From positions 1-64,000 of the forward strand of contig DATLEK010000103.1 of assembly GCA_035525365.1 (NCBI GenBank): DNA of 64,000 bases, given 5' to 3'. A model generated the notes under the pieces. That model had not been told where the DNA came from. It saw nothing but the letters and a program-made list of their open reading frames with translations, and did not search any database. The first letter of the stretch is position 1. The number at the start of each line of letters is the position of its first letter. Shown piece after piece: positions 50,601 to 58,405 of this stretch. The position numbers were made by a program, and so were the translations under genes. Source of the stretch: GCA-2861595 sp035525365. Its GTDB lineage: Bacteria; Actinomycetota; Acidimicrobiia; Acidimicrobiales; GCA-2861595.

Positions 50601-52043
50601 CTCGGCATCTCCGAGCGCTACGACCTGGTGGTGCCGGCGGCGGGGGGGCCGCAGCGCATGCCCGGCGACTACCTCTACGGCAACGGGCGTTCGGTGAAGA
50701 TGCGGGAGGGCAGCTGGAGCCTGCTCCGGGTGCGCCCGGGGACCGTGGGAGACGGTGACGGTGCCGCTGAGGAAACCTCTTCGGACGAGGCTCCGCCGCT
50801 GAAGCCCCTGCCGGGCCACGAGATCCCTCCCCGTCCCGCTACCGCGGTGTGCCCGCCGGCCGCCCCCGTGCGAAAGTTCGACGTCGTGGCCATCGATGCC
50901 CCGTTGCCCATGCTCGGCGGAAAGCCCGGCCGCCTCTTCGCGCTGGCCGGCGAGGTCGAGGCCATACGTGCCGGGCTCCGGCCCCCCGAGCCGATGGTGC
51001 TGCACGTGGGCGTGGGCGACTGCCTGAAGCTCAACCTGCGAAACGCCGTCTCCAGCGGCTCCGTGTCCCTGCGGTGCGACCTGCTGGCCTCGGACCCAGC
51101 GGACTCGGGGGGTGTGGCCGCCGGCTTCAACCCGGACCAGTCGGTGGCACCGGGCGAGGTCCGGACCTCCACCTATTACGCCTCTCCGGAGGTGGGCGAG
51201 ACGGTGTCCGTCGTTCGTGACGGCGGCGACGTGGTGGCCAACTCGGACCTGGGCCTGTACGGGGCGATCGTGGTGGGCCCGGCCGGGGCCAGGTACCTCG
51301 ACCCGGGGACCGGGAAGGACATCGCCGCCGGCTCGGCCTGGAACGTGGTGGTGCAACCGCCCTCCGCTCCGGCCTACCGGGACTTCACCCTGCTGTTCCA
51401 GGACGAGGACGCCTCCATAGGCACCCACCGAATGCCCTACACGACGAATGTCCAGGGCACCGTGGGCGTGAACTACCGCAATGAGCCCCTCAAGGGTCGG
51501 TTGAACGCCGATCCCGATCCGGCCACGGTGTACTCGTCTTCGCCTCCCGGCCGGCCGCTCCCGTCCACCCCGCTCCTGGAGGCTTTCGCCGGCGATCCCG
51601 TGCGCATCCACGCCCTGGCCCCGTGGAGCGAGCAGTCCCAGGTCTTCAGCGTCGAGGGCCACCGCTGGGCCATGGAGCCGGGCCGGCGGGGCACCAACAT
51701 GCTCAGCTCCGTGCCCCTCGGCGGGCTCGACGTGGTGACGGCGCGGCTGGAGGGCGGCGCCGGCGGCGAGGGTCGCCAGGCCGGCGACTACGTGTGGGGC
51801 GACCATCGTGAGCCCTACCGCGAGGCCGGCCTGTGGGGGCTGTTCCGGGTTCTCCAGCCGGATGCCCCAGGTGCCACCATCCGTCCCCTTCCCGTCACCC
51901 GGGACCGCGCCGGTGGCCGGTCAGGCCTCGGCGTGGGACCGGTTCTCAGCGCACTGGGACTGTTGTCGCTTCTCGCCGGGGGCGCCTTTGCCGGTCGCCG
52001 CCGGCGCCGCCATGGCCCTGACGGCGCGGGCTCCGACGCCTGA
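47679..52043 (+). CDS. Giant three-module multicopper oxidase
   Basis: 1,454 residues. A signal peptide (VLLALGLTAPAGGQ) leads into three tandem oxidase-like modules of about 430 residues, and a C-terminal membrane helix with GRRRRRHG. Module 1 has a full copper set: LHVHG (about 148), HHFHSHGD (about 194), FHVHHVHG (about 355) and HCHVAEHYFAGMWG (about 427), giving type 1 and trinuclear sites. Module 2 keeps AHIHF (about 696), FHDHVNAIGTWRHGLFG (about 814) and HTWHVDGHWF (about 948). Module 3 lacks these His motifs. Six-domain oxidases include ceruloplasmin-like ferroxidases and the Mn oxidase MnxG, so extracellular metal oxidation is a reasonable guess. The frame is continuous. Confidence 0.88.
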   Translation: MQLPATATRSRPLCRERVRVTALVSTVLLALGLTAPAGGQEEPGAPDSVCERNAPVRSYAAAAIRVDITVNRYLDHDPEGRMFVLEEELQGVRAEEAANAAARAGRGEPAVTSGLQGDAIQPLTLRVLPGECLRVTLRNALGGTEAASLHVHGAELRVAGSGGPAIATNPLAVARPGQRVTYEWMVGPREPEATHHFHSHGDTRAQTSHGLFGAIVVEPPGSTWLDPRTGAPLRGGWDAIIRSAAGRDFREFALYYHEVGNENYQLLDAADRPIPLVDPVTGAYRPGGRALNYRSEPFSNRLALQVARAPVGAGTFDEAVAYSSYSFGDPATPMMRAYLGDPTKQRVVHGGSEVFHVHHVHGGATRWPRQPGVEKTRFDSGEDKSPPLVPEATERTDSQSLGPSETFDVVPECGSGGCQGSVGDFLFHCHVAEHYFAGMWGLWRTYNTLQDGATSTDALPPLRELPERRGRVAPSVTSAELVGATVASANTDFTISQTELKRWVERQLPPAGIPRGYDAAVLDWRREGDVYLSEPETDQVWPGYLSPAPGQRSPLRFDPKTGKLAYPFLRPHLGKRPPFAPNHGPSPFLEPDHEGTDPPVPGANGKESLCPAGSNTKKFDLQAVNAAIPVNEEEGIVDAGGLLFVLKEQEEAVRADPDLRRPLAIRANAGEDCVDIVLTSQLADTPESHGFSKVNAHIHFVQFDIQASDGVVSGFNFEQSVRPFRLEGAALSASAGAGATTLRVADSSRFQPGVVVGLGMESSQDFEALAVAAVNGPVITLTKPLESDHEAGEIVSTEFVRYRWYNDTQFGTAYFHDHVNAIGTWRHGLFGALISEPPGSTYHDPRTGEEIRSGAIADVHTDARVSADVRGSFRELVSFVQDESTVNNIGRSTGSALNLRAEPLDRRKGDPAMVFSSRTHGDPATPVIEANVGDPVVVRSLVSATNDVHTWHVDGHWFRKEPQSLRSPPVSTVHLGISERYDLVVPAAGGPQRMPGDYLYGNGRSVKMREGSWSLLRVRPGTVGDGDGAAEETSSDEAPPLKPLPGHEIPPRPATAVCPPAAPVRKFDVVAIDAPLPMLGGKPGRLFALAGEVEAIRAGLRPPEPMVLHVGVGDCLKLNLRNAVSSGSVSLRCDLLASDPADSGGVAAGFNPDQSVAPGEVRTSTYYASPEVGETVSVVRDGGDVVANSDLGLYGAIVVGPAGARYLDPGTGKDIAAGSAWNVVVQPPSAPAYRDFTLLFQDEDASIGTHRMPYTTNVQGTVGVNYRNEPLKGRLNADPDPATVYSSSPPGRPLPSTPLLEAFAGDPVRIHALAPWSEQSQVFSVEGHRWAMEPGRRGTNMLSSVPLGGLDVVTARLEGGAGGEGRQAGDYVWGDHREPYREAGLWGLFRVLQPDAPGATIRPLPVTRDRAGGRSGLGVGPVLSALGLLSLLAGGAFAGRRRRRHGPDGAGSDA

Positions 52044-52190
52044 CGACAGATCGCCGCGCCCACGGGGCGTGCCAGGGCGTCGGGCGAAACGAGCGGGTGT
52101 ACCGGGCCCATAGCGGTCCTCGCGTTGTTGACCATGGCCGTGTGCGCGAAGATGGGGAGTCGGATCGAGTGGCGCAGAAGGGTCCCGAAG

Positions 52191-52568
52191 TTGCCCCTAT
52201 CGGAAGAAGAGCAGCGCATCCTCCACGAGATCGAGCGCAGCTTCTATGAGCACGACCCTGCTTTCGCCAAGGGTGTCTCCGAGACGTCGCTGTACCGGCA
52301 TGCCGGGCGCAACTGCAAGTGGGCCGCCCTGGGGTTGTTCGCCGGACTGGTGATCCTGCTGGCCTCGTTCGCCTCGAACCGCTACCTCGGCTTCGTGGGC
52401 TTCCTGATGATGCTCGGCTCGGCGCTGGTCTTCGAGGCCAACCTGCGCAAGATGGGCCGGGCCGGCTGGAAGGACGTGAGCCGCACCGTGCGCGAGCACG
52501 GCTTCCCGAGCGTGCTCGGCGACACCCGCCAGCGCCTGCGTGACCGCTTCAAGAAGGACGACAGCTAG
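52191..52568 (+). CDS. DUF3040 membrane protein
   Basis: 125 residues starting at TTG 52191 (PLSEEEQRILHEIERSFYEH), where DUF3040 proteins normally begin. Two adjacent membrane helices (WAALGLFAGLVILLASFA and YLGFVGFLMMLGSALVFEA) follow a short helix. The family is widespread in actinobacteria, often near division genes, with unknown role. AGAAGGG precedes the start. The stop overlaps the convergent transglutaminase gene by 4 bp. Confidence 0.85.
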   Translation: MPLSEEEQRILHEIERSFYEHDPAFAKGVSETSLYRHAGRNCKWAALGLFAGLVILLASFASNRYLGFVGFLMMLGSALVFEANLRKMGRAGWKDVSRTVREHGFPSVLGDTRQRLRDRFKKDDS

Positions 52569-54820
52569 GAGCGGACGAGGGGCCTCGGGTCCACGGCCCG
52601 CCCGACACGCTGTACGGGCGATGCTGCGCCCTTGACGGCGGCCTCCACCACGGCCGCCGATCCCTGGGCCCGGGCCGCCACCTGGGGGCTCAGGTCGTCG
52701 TCGGAGTAGCTGGCCGCGGACGCGTCGTCGGCGAGGGCTCGTAGGGCGCCGGCGGCGGGAGAGGGAAGAGCGACGGCGGCGGCCGCCCGGCGGGCATGCT
52801 CGTCGAGGGTGTCGGACGGCCGGCGCCGGGCGCCGGCCTGGGCCAGCGCCTCGGCCGCCTCGGCCCATGCCACCAGTACCCGGTCGGCGTCGGTGCCGGC
52901 CGACCTCCGGCGCCGGCGCCGGCGCATGGCCTTCGCCGCGGGCACCATCGCCGTCAGCGCACCGACGAAAACGACGAAGACCACGGCCGCCCCCACCACC
53001 GGGTTGTCCAGCATCGACCGGCCCTTCCCGGCCTCGCTCCCGGCGGGTGCAGTTGTCGCAGGGGTGGAGGTGGCAGTGGACGCGGTGTTCGAAGCCGCTG
53101 TCGTCGGCGTGGTGGCCGTCGTCGCTGTCGAAGGGCTCTCCGGCCGAGCCTGGGCCTCGGGCAGGCCGGTGTACGACTCCGCTCCCGGCGCCCCTCGTCC
53201 GGGTGTGGGCTCGAAGGCCACCCACCCGGCGCCGGCCAGGTACACCTCGGGCCAGGCGTGGGCGTTGAGGCCCCGCACGTGGAGCCGGCCGTCGGGTCCG
53301 ACCTCGCCCGGAGTGAATCCGACGGCCACCCGGGCCGGTAGCCCTGCGGCCCGGGCCATCACCGCGTAGGCGCCGGCGAACTGCTCGCAGTACCCACGGC
53401 GGGTACCGAACAGAAAGTTCTCCAGAGCCTGGTCACCGTGGCCTGGCTCGACGTTCAGGTCGTAGGTGAACGCACCGCTGCGGAAGAAGTTCTGGAGGGC
53501 CAGGGCCCTGGCATAGGGGGAGGCTCCCCGCGGCCCGAATGCGACCGATCGGGCCAGCGCCGCCACCCTCGGCGACAGAGGGGGGAGGCGGGTGAAGCGC
53601 CGAGCCTGGTCGTCGGCCAGCCTGCTCCCCGCCTGCTCGAGCTCCGCACCCGAGAAGCGGGGGACGGACGACTCGACCCTGTAGGTGAGGCCGTTGGTGG
53701 TGTCCTCACCGGTGATGAGGCTGCCGAGGTCGTCGTTGTAGCTGACGTCGTCGACGCCCGTCACCCGCTCGGGGCGGTAGGCGGCGGGAAGCCACAAGGA
53801 GGAGAGCGACGAGATGGTGAACTCCTGGACCACGCGGTCGGTGCGACCGGCGGAGGCGAGGCCGCGGGGCAGCGCCCGTCGCACCGGACGGTGGCTGGCG
53901 TCGGACGACCAGATCTGGCCGTCGAAAGTGTCCAACGAGGTGAGCCGCCAGTAGGAGCGGTGGGTGGAGCGGACGGTGAAGACCTCCGTCGTCGACTGGT
54001 TCACCAGCCGCCCCTTGATGTCCACCAGGGGGCTGATGGTGGTGCGCCGGCCGTCGCGGCCGATCAGGTCGCTGTCGCGCCATGCCAGCACCGGTGGCCG
54101 GTCGGCGCCGGGTAACAGCGGGCCCACGGCCAGACCGGCCATTACCGTCACCACGCCGAGCACCGCGCCCCGCTGGAGCAGCGCCCCAATCCCTTGGCGG
54201 GAACGGCTGGCGAACCACGACGACGAGGCGGCCAACAGCCCCGCCTGGTGCACCAGCAGGAACAGCAGGAGGGCACCCACGTAGAGCCCGACGAGCAGCC
54301 CCCGGCGCTGCGGGCTGCCGAGAGTGGCCGTGAAGATGAACAGGGTGAAGGAGGGGAGCACGGCCTCGAAGAGGGCGGACATGCGGAAGGCGGCCCAGTC
54401 GGCGAGCACCGCCGTCACCGCAATCCCGAGCATCCCGGCTACGAGGAACCCGTCGGTGACCGGCGCCGGCGCCACCACTTCGGCGAACTGGCGCCAGGCC
54501 TCGGACAGGGAGACCCAGGCGGCATCGACGGTGGCGCCGCCGGGGATGCCGAAGGTGGTCGTCTCCGGCACCACGAACCAGCCGACGGCCAAGGCGGTGG
54601 CGGCCATGGCCGCCAGAGCGGTGGCCGAAAGAGCGAGGCCGATGCGCCGGCCCACCCACATCACGGCATGGGCGACCACGGCGGCGGCGACGAAGGGCAC
54701 CAGGTAGGCGTGGCCGGCGAAGAGCCGGCCCATGCCCGCCGCCGCCGCCGCCGTGAGGGCGGTGAGGGCGAGAGTCGAAGCGCCGGTCGGGCGGGCCTCC
54801 GGTGTCATGGCCGGTGTCAT
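52565..54820 (-). CDS. TgpA-type membrane transglutaminase-like protein
   Basis: 751 residues. About seven N-terminal membrane helices (residues 15-225, DUF3488-like) precede an extracytoplasmic transglutaminase-like domain with the catalytic Cys in RRGYCEQFAGAYAVMARAAG (about 480) and His in LNAHAWPEVY (about 525). A Thr/Ser stalk, another helix and a DUF4129-like cytosolic tail (RRPSDTLDEHARR) follow. It is the third gene of a MoxR-DUF58-transglutaminase operon. Substrate is unknown. Confidence 0.92.
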   Translation of the reverse strand: MTPAMTPEARPTGASTLALTALTAAAAAGMGRLFAGHAYLVPFVAAAVVAHAVMWVGRRIGLALSATALAAMAATALAVGWFVVPETTTFGIPGGATVDAAWVSLSEAWRQFAEVVAPAPVTDGFLVAGMLGIAVTAVLADWAAFRMSALFEAVLPSFTLFIFTATLGSPQRRGLLVGLYVGALLLFLLVHQAGLLAASSSWFASRSRQGIGALLQRGAVLGVVTVMAGLAVGPLLPGADRPPVLAWRDSDLIGRDGRRTTISPLVDIKGRLVNQSTTEVFTVRSTHRSYWRLTSLDTFDGQIWSSDASHRPVRRALPRGLASAGRTDRVVQEFTISSLSSLWLPAAYRPERVTGVDDVSYNDDLGSLITGEDTTNGLTYRVESSVPRFSGAELEQAGSRLADDQARRFTRLPPLSPRVAALARSVAFGPRGASPYARALALQNFFRSGAFTYDLNVEPGHGDQALENFLFGTRRGYCEQFAGAYAVMARAAGLPARVAVGFTPGEVGPDGRLHVRGLNAHAWPEVYLAGAGWVAFEPTPGRGAPGAESYTGLPEAQARPESPSTATTATTPTTAASNTASTATSTPATTAPAGSEAGKGRSMLDNPVVGAAVVFVVFVGALTAMVPAAKAMRRRRRRRSAGTDADRVLVAWAEAAEALAQAGARRRPSDTLDEHARRAAAAVALPSPAAGALRALADDASAASYSDDDLSPQVAARAQGSAAVVEAAVKGAASPVQRVGRAVDPRPLVRS

Positions 54821-56067
54821 GGCCGGCCACCTGTGGTCGTGGTCGGGGCGGGCGCAGGTTGCCGCCGCAGGGGCCGGCGCCTGCCGCCGGCACCGGCGAG
54901 GGCCTCAGCCCATGCCGCGGCGAAGGGCGTCGATCGGCTCACGTGCACGACCCCCGAGAGGCCGGGCCCGACGCCGGCGGGGGAGGGTGCACCGCCGTCC
55001 CTGTCGATCATGACCAGGGTGACCGAACCGAAGCGGCTCCGCACCCGCCCGATCGTGTCCAGATCACCCTGGGCGGCGGCGGTGGTGGTTATGACGGCGA
55101 GGGCGTTCCCGTTCCCCTCCCGTCGTATGGACGCCAGCAGCCTGCTCAACGGGACATCGCTTCGGGCGGCGGCGCCGGCGAGGTGCTCGAGCATGGCGTC
55201 GACGTGGGCGGAGCCGGAACCGGTCCCTGAATCCACGCCGTCGGTGGAGACGAGCCGGACCATGGAGCGCCGGCGCCAGCAGGCGGTGACGATGCTGGCC
55301 GCGGCGGACACCGCCACTTCCAGCGACTCGGGCGAGTGGGCGGCGGCGTTCAGATCGAGCACGACGGTGGCCCGGCCCTGCCAGGGAACCTCGTCCTGGC
55401 GGATCATGAGCTGGTCCAACTTGGCGCTCGACTTCCAGTGCACCCGCCGCAGGTCGTCGCCCACCTCGTACTCACGCAGTGCGTAGAAGTCCTCCCCGGA
55501 CGAGGCCAGAGCCGTGGGATGGTTGGCCGAGGCGAAGGCGTCGTCGCCCCGGGTGAGAGAGGGCGCCTCGATGGGATCGACGCGCGGGAACACCGTCAGG
55601 CTGGTGACCGGAGCGGCGGTGACCGAACGGCGGGCCAGCCCGAAGGGATCCGTCAACTCGAGCATCAGCGGCCCCAGGTCGTACACGCCCCGCGTCTCGG
55701 TGGGCAGACGGTACGCCGCTCTGGCCGTCTCGCCCGGGTCGAGTGGTGCCAGCAGGAAGTGGGCCACCCGGCGGCCACAGTCGAAAGGATCGGTGGCCGC
55801 CAGCACCGGGGAGCGCCGCCCGGCCCGGTTGCGCACGGTCAGCTCGACGCGGCTGTCGGTGCCGGCCGGCACCCGGGGCGGCTTCAGCTTCCGGGTGGCC
55901 TCGACGGAGAACGTGGTGAGCCTCACGTGAGCGGCCGCGCCGGCGACCATGGCCGCAGCCGCGGCCGCCAGCATGAACAGCTCGACGAGGCCCAGCAGGC
56001 GACCGACCACCGCCAATAGAGCGGCACCCAGCAGGAGCAGGCCGCCTCGGCGGGTCAGCATGTGCAC
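54817..56067 (-). CDS. DUF58 domain protein
   Basis: 416 residues with two N-terminal membrane helices, a beta-rich domain, and the DUF58 signature GEDFYALREYEVGDDLRRVHW followed by KSSAKLDQLMIRQDE. The C-terminal part has a von Willebrand A-like fold (VVLDLNAAAHS). It overlaps the transglutaminase start by 4 bp and works with the MoxR ATPase in this conserved gene set, presumably in assembly or activation of surface complexes. Confidence 0.92.
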   Translation of the reverse strand: MHMLTRRGGLLLLGAALLAVVGRLLGLVELFMLAAAAAAMVAGAAAHVRLTTFSVEATRKLKPPRVPAGTDSRVELTVRNRAGRRSPVLAATDPFDCGRRVAHFLLAPLDPGETARAAYRLPTETRGVYDLGPLMLELTDPFGLARRSVTAAPVTSLTVFPRVDPIEAPSLTRGDDAFASANHPTALASSGEDFYALREYEVGDDLRRVHWKSSAKLDQLMIRQDEVPWQGRATVVLDLNAAAHSPESLEVAVSAAASIVTACWRRRSMVRLVSTDGVDSGTGSGSAHVDAMLEHLAGAAARSDVPLSRLLASIRREGNGNALAVITTTAAAQGDLDTIGRVRSRFGSVTLVMIDRDGGAPSPAGVGPGLSGVVHVSRSTPFAAAWAEALAGAGGRRRPLRRQPAPAPTTTTGGRP

Positions 56068-56095
56068 TACGCCACCATCGGGCAGCCGTGCGGTC

Positions 56096-57076
56096 TCAGC
56101 CCGCCCGGCCGGCGGGCACGGGGACCGATCCCAGCACCTGGGCCAGCACCTCGCCGGCCGACATCCCGCCGATGGCCGCCTCCGGCGTCACCACCAGGCG
56201 GTGCTCGAGGACCGGGCCGGCCAGGGCCTTGATGTCGTCGGGCACCACGTACTCCCGGCCGAGAGAGGCGGCCCTGGCCCGGGCCGCACCCTGAAGGGCG
56301 AGGGTGGCCCGGGGGGAGATGCCCAGGGCGAGCGATGGATGGCGTCGGGTCGAGTCGGCCAGGTCCACCAGGTAGCCCTTCACCGCCGGCGCCACATGGA
56401 TGCCGCGGGCCGCCGCCGCCATCGCCTCCACCGCTTCCACGCTCACCACCGGCGACAGGTCCTCGACCTCGGTGGTGGTCAGGCCGCCATGGGTGTTCAG
56501 CATCTCGATCTCGCTGGCCCGGTCCGGGTACCCCATCGGGATCCGCATCAGGAACCGGTCGAGTTGGCTCTCGGGGAGGGGGTAGGTGCCCTCGTGCTCC
56601 ACCGGGTTCTGGGTGGCGATCACCATGAACGGTGACGGCAGGGCGTAGGTGGTGGCGTCCACCGTCACCTGGCCCTCCTGCATGGCCTCGAGCAGAGCGG
56701 ACTGGGTCTTCGGCGAGGCCCGGTTGATCTCGTCGCCGAGGACGATGTTGGCGAAGATGCCTCCGGGCCGGAACTCGAAGCTGCCGTTGCTGCGGCTGTA
56801 GACGGTGACGCCGGTGACATCGGACGGCAGCAGGTCGGGCGTGAACTGGATCCGGTGCCAGGTGCAGCCGAGGGACGCGGCGATGGCCTTTGCCAGTGTC
56901 GTCTTGCCCACTCCGGGGACGTCCTCGATCAGCAGGTGGCCCCCGGCGACAAGGCAGGAGACCGAGAGGCGGATGGCCTCGCCCTTGCCCTGGATCACCT
57001 GTTCCACGTTGGCCACAATCGCTTCGAAGGTTGAGGCGAAGGTCGCCGTCATCGTCGCCGCCCGCTGCCTCGCCAC
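56096..57076 (-). CDS. MoxR-family AAA+ ATPase
   Basis: 326 residues. Walker A EDVPGVGKTT (about 51-60), Walker B VLGDEINRA, sensor 1 IATQNP, the arginine-finger segment ESQLDRFLMR, and sensor 2 GISPRATLAL are all present. MoxR proteins act as chaperones for neighbouring VWA/DUF58 proteins. The start is GTG 57076 or ATG 57052; the latter is more typical in length. The 110 bp upstream contain a short divergent frame that I do not consider a gene. Confidence 0.93.
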   Translation of the reverse strand: MARQRAATMTATFASTFEAIVANVEQVIQGKGEAIRLSVSCLVAGGHLLIEDVPGVGKTTLAKAIAASLGCTWHRIQFTPDLLPSDVTGVTVYSRSNGSFEFRPGGIFANIVLGDEINRASPKTQSALLEAMQEGQVTVDATTYALPSPFMVIATQNPVEHEGTYPLPESQLDRFLMRIPMGYPDRASEIEMLNTHGGLTTTEVEDLSPVVSVEAVEAMAAAARGIHVAPAVKGYLVDLADSTRRHPSLALGISPRATLALQGAARARAASLGREYVVPDDIKALAGPVLEHRLVVTPEAAIGGMSAGEVLAQVLGSVPVPAGRAG

Positions 57077-57186
57077 GGCGCGAACCCTACGGCAGGTACC
57101 GTCCGATCGTGGGGCGCGCGCTGGCCATCGACGTTGGAGTTGTTGTCACGCAGGTGAGGCCCGAAAGCCTCGGCGCTCGGCGCCGG

Positions 57187-58140
57187 CTAAGCGGAGTGAG
57201 CCGGCTGGCGGCGGCGACGGAGGGCCAAGCCGGCGCCGGCCATCAAGGCCACCATTCCGACGGACAGCAGGCCTGCTCCGACGACGAATCCGGATATGCC
57301 TCCGCCCGAGGAGGGCGCATCGGTGGCGGTGAGGGCCGGACCCCGGACCGGCGTGTCACCGGTGGCGAAGCCGTTCCAGACATCGTTCCCGGCGGTCAGA
57401 GGAGATGGCACGACAGTGGCGCTGTCCGTCCCAGGCTCCTCCGCCGGGACTGGGGTGACGGAGGGCACAGGCCTGGCCTGAGGACCAGTGATGGCGGAGG
57501 CTCGTCCACCGATCACCGTGCCGGTGGGCCTGGTGGCGTTGGCCGTGCCCCGTGCGGCTGAGCGGGTGGTTCCCTGCTCAGCCGGTGAGCTGGCGGCGGT
57601 GGGCACGCTGTCGCCCTCCCCGCTGGAGGGGGCGTTCGGCGACGTGGCGCCGCCGGCTGAGCTCGTCGCCGGCGCCGAGTTACCCGTGTCTGCCGGCTCC
57701 TCTGAAGTCGAGGATGTCTGGCCGCTACCGCCCGACACCGTGCCCGATCGCGATCCCGGCGCAGTGGTCGTCCTGGAGGCTGTCGATCCGGAGCTGGTCA
57801 CCTGGAACGGAGTGGCCGGAGCGAAGGAGCCGTCCGTGTTCATGCCCACGATGACGTAGTCGCCGACCGCCGCACTGGAGGGGATGGTTACCTCGATGCT
57901 GAAGCTGGGGCCGTTGGTCGTCGCAAGTACGGGACCGCTCCTGGTGGCCCAGCGGATCTCTACAGGCGAGGACGTCTCGAAGCGGAACCCGGTGACCGTC
58001 GTCCTCGAACCCGCCGCGCCGGCGTCTGGTGTGGCCGACAGCTCGGCGCTGGCCGTACACGCCCACGCGGCGGCGCCGGCCAGGACGGCGGTGGCCGCTG
58101 TTGCAATGGTTGCTGCCGTGACTGCCCGGCGAACCTTCAT
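57187..58140 (-). CDS. Cell-surface protein with Ser/Thr stalk and C-terminal anchor
   Basis: 317 residues from ATG 58140 (GGAGGG site upstream). A signal peptide (TIATAATAVLAGAAAWA) is followed by a beta-sandwich of about 95 residues (SAELSATPDAGAAGSRTTVT, FQVTSSG), then a long Ser/Thr/Gly/Pro region, and a terminal helix (GFVVGAGLLSVGMVALMAGA) with LRRRR. The sandwich could be an IPT/TIG-like domain. The processing site AWACT is shared with the secreted protein at 61117. The 265 bp upstream may hold a structured RNA. Confidence 0.75.
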   Translation of the reverse strand: MKVRRAVTAATIATAATAVLAGAAAWACTASAELSATPDAGAAGSRTTVTGFRFETSSPVEIRWATRSGPVLATTNGPSFSIEVTIPSSAAVGDYVIVGMNTDGSFAPATPFQVTSSGSTASRTTTAPGSRSGTVSGGSGQTSSTSEEPADTGNSAPATSSAGGATSPNAPSSGEGDSVPTAASSPAEQGTTRSAARGTANATRPTGTVIGGRASAITGPQARPVPSVTPVPAEEPGTDSATVVPSPLTAGNDVWNGFATGDTPVRGPALTATDAPSSGGGISGFVVGAGLLSVGMVALMAGAGLALRRRRQPAHSA

Positions 58141-58267
58141 ATCTGACCCTCCATCGAATGAGTTTCTTTTAACGAGTCCATCGAACCACATCGGCAGCCC
58201 CTGTTCAATGAAAACGGAGTCTCCTGTTTCTCAGCCGCACAGGTGTGAGAGTAATAACGATTTGGTC

Positions 58268-58296
58268 TTGACATGATCCTCGGCGTGGTTCACAGT
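58268..58296 (+). promoter_or_regulatory. Candidate promoter of the SBBP-repeat gene
   Basis: TTGACA at 58268-58273 and CACAGT at 58291-58296 are spaced by 17 bp. The -35 is perfect and the -10 weak. A leader of about 105 bases would contain small stem-loops (CAGC-N7-GCTG and GAGGT-TC-ACCTC). The GGGGAGAGGGGAA ribosome site precedes GTG 58406. Confidence 0.35.
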
Positions 58297-58405
58297 GCGG
58301 ACAGCCGAGGTAGCTGCGGACTAGGGAGGTTCACCTCCTACCGACACTGACCGGCTCCTGCAAACATCAGTCCCAAAGGGGACCAAAGGGGAGAGGGGAA
58401 CATTA

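Noticed and set aside
57110..57190. A GTG frame reading MGRALAIDVGVVVTQ, resembling the start of a RuvX-like or carbohydrate-kinase protein
   Set aside because: Similarity ends after about ten residues, and the frame continues as an antisense shadow of the 57187-58140 gene.
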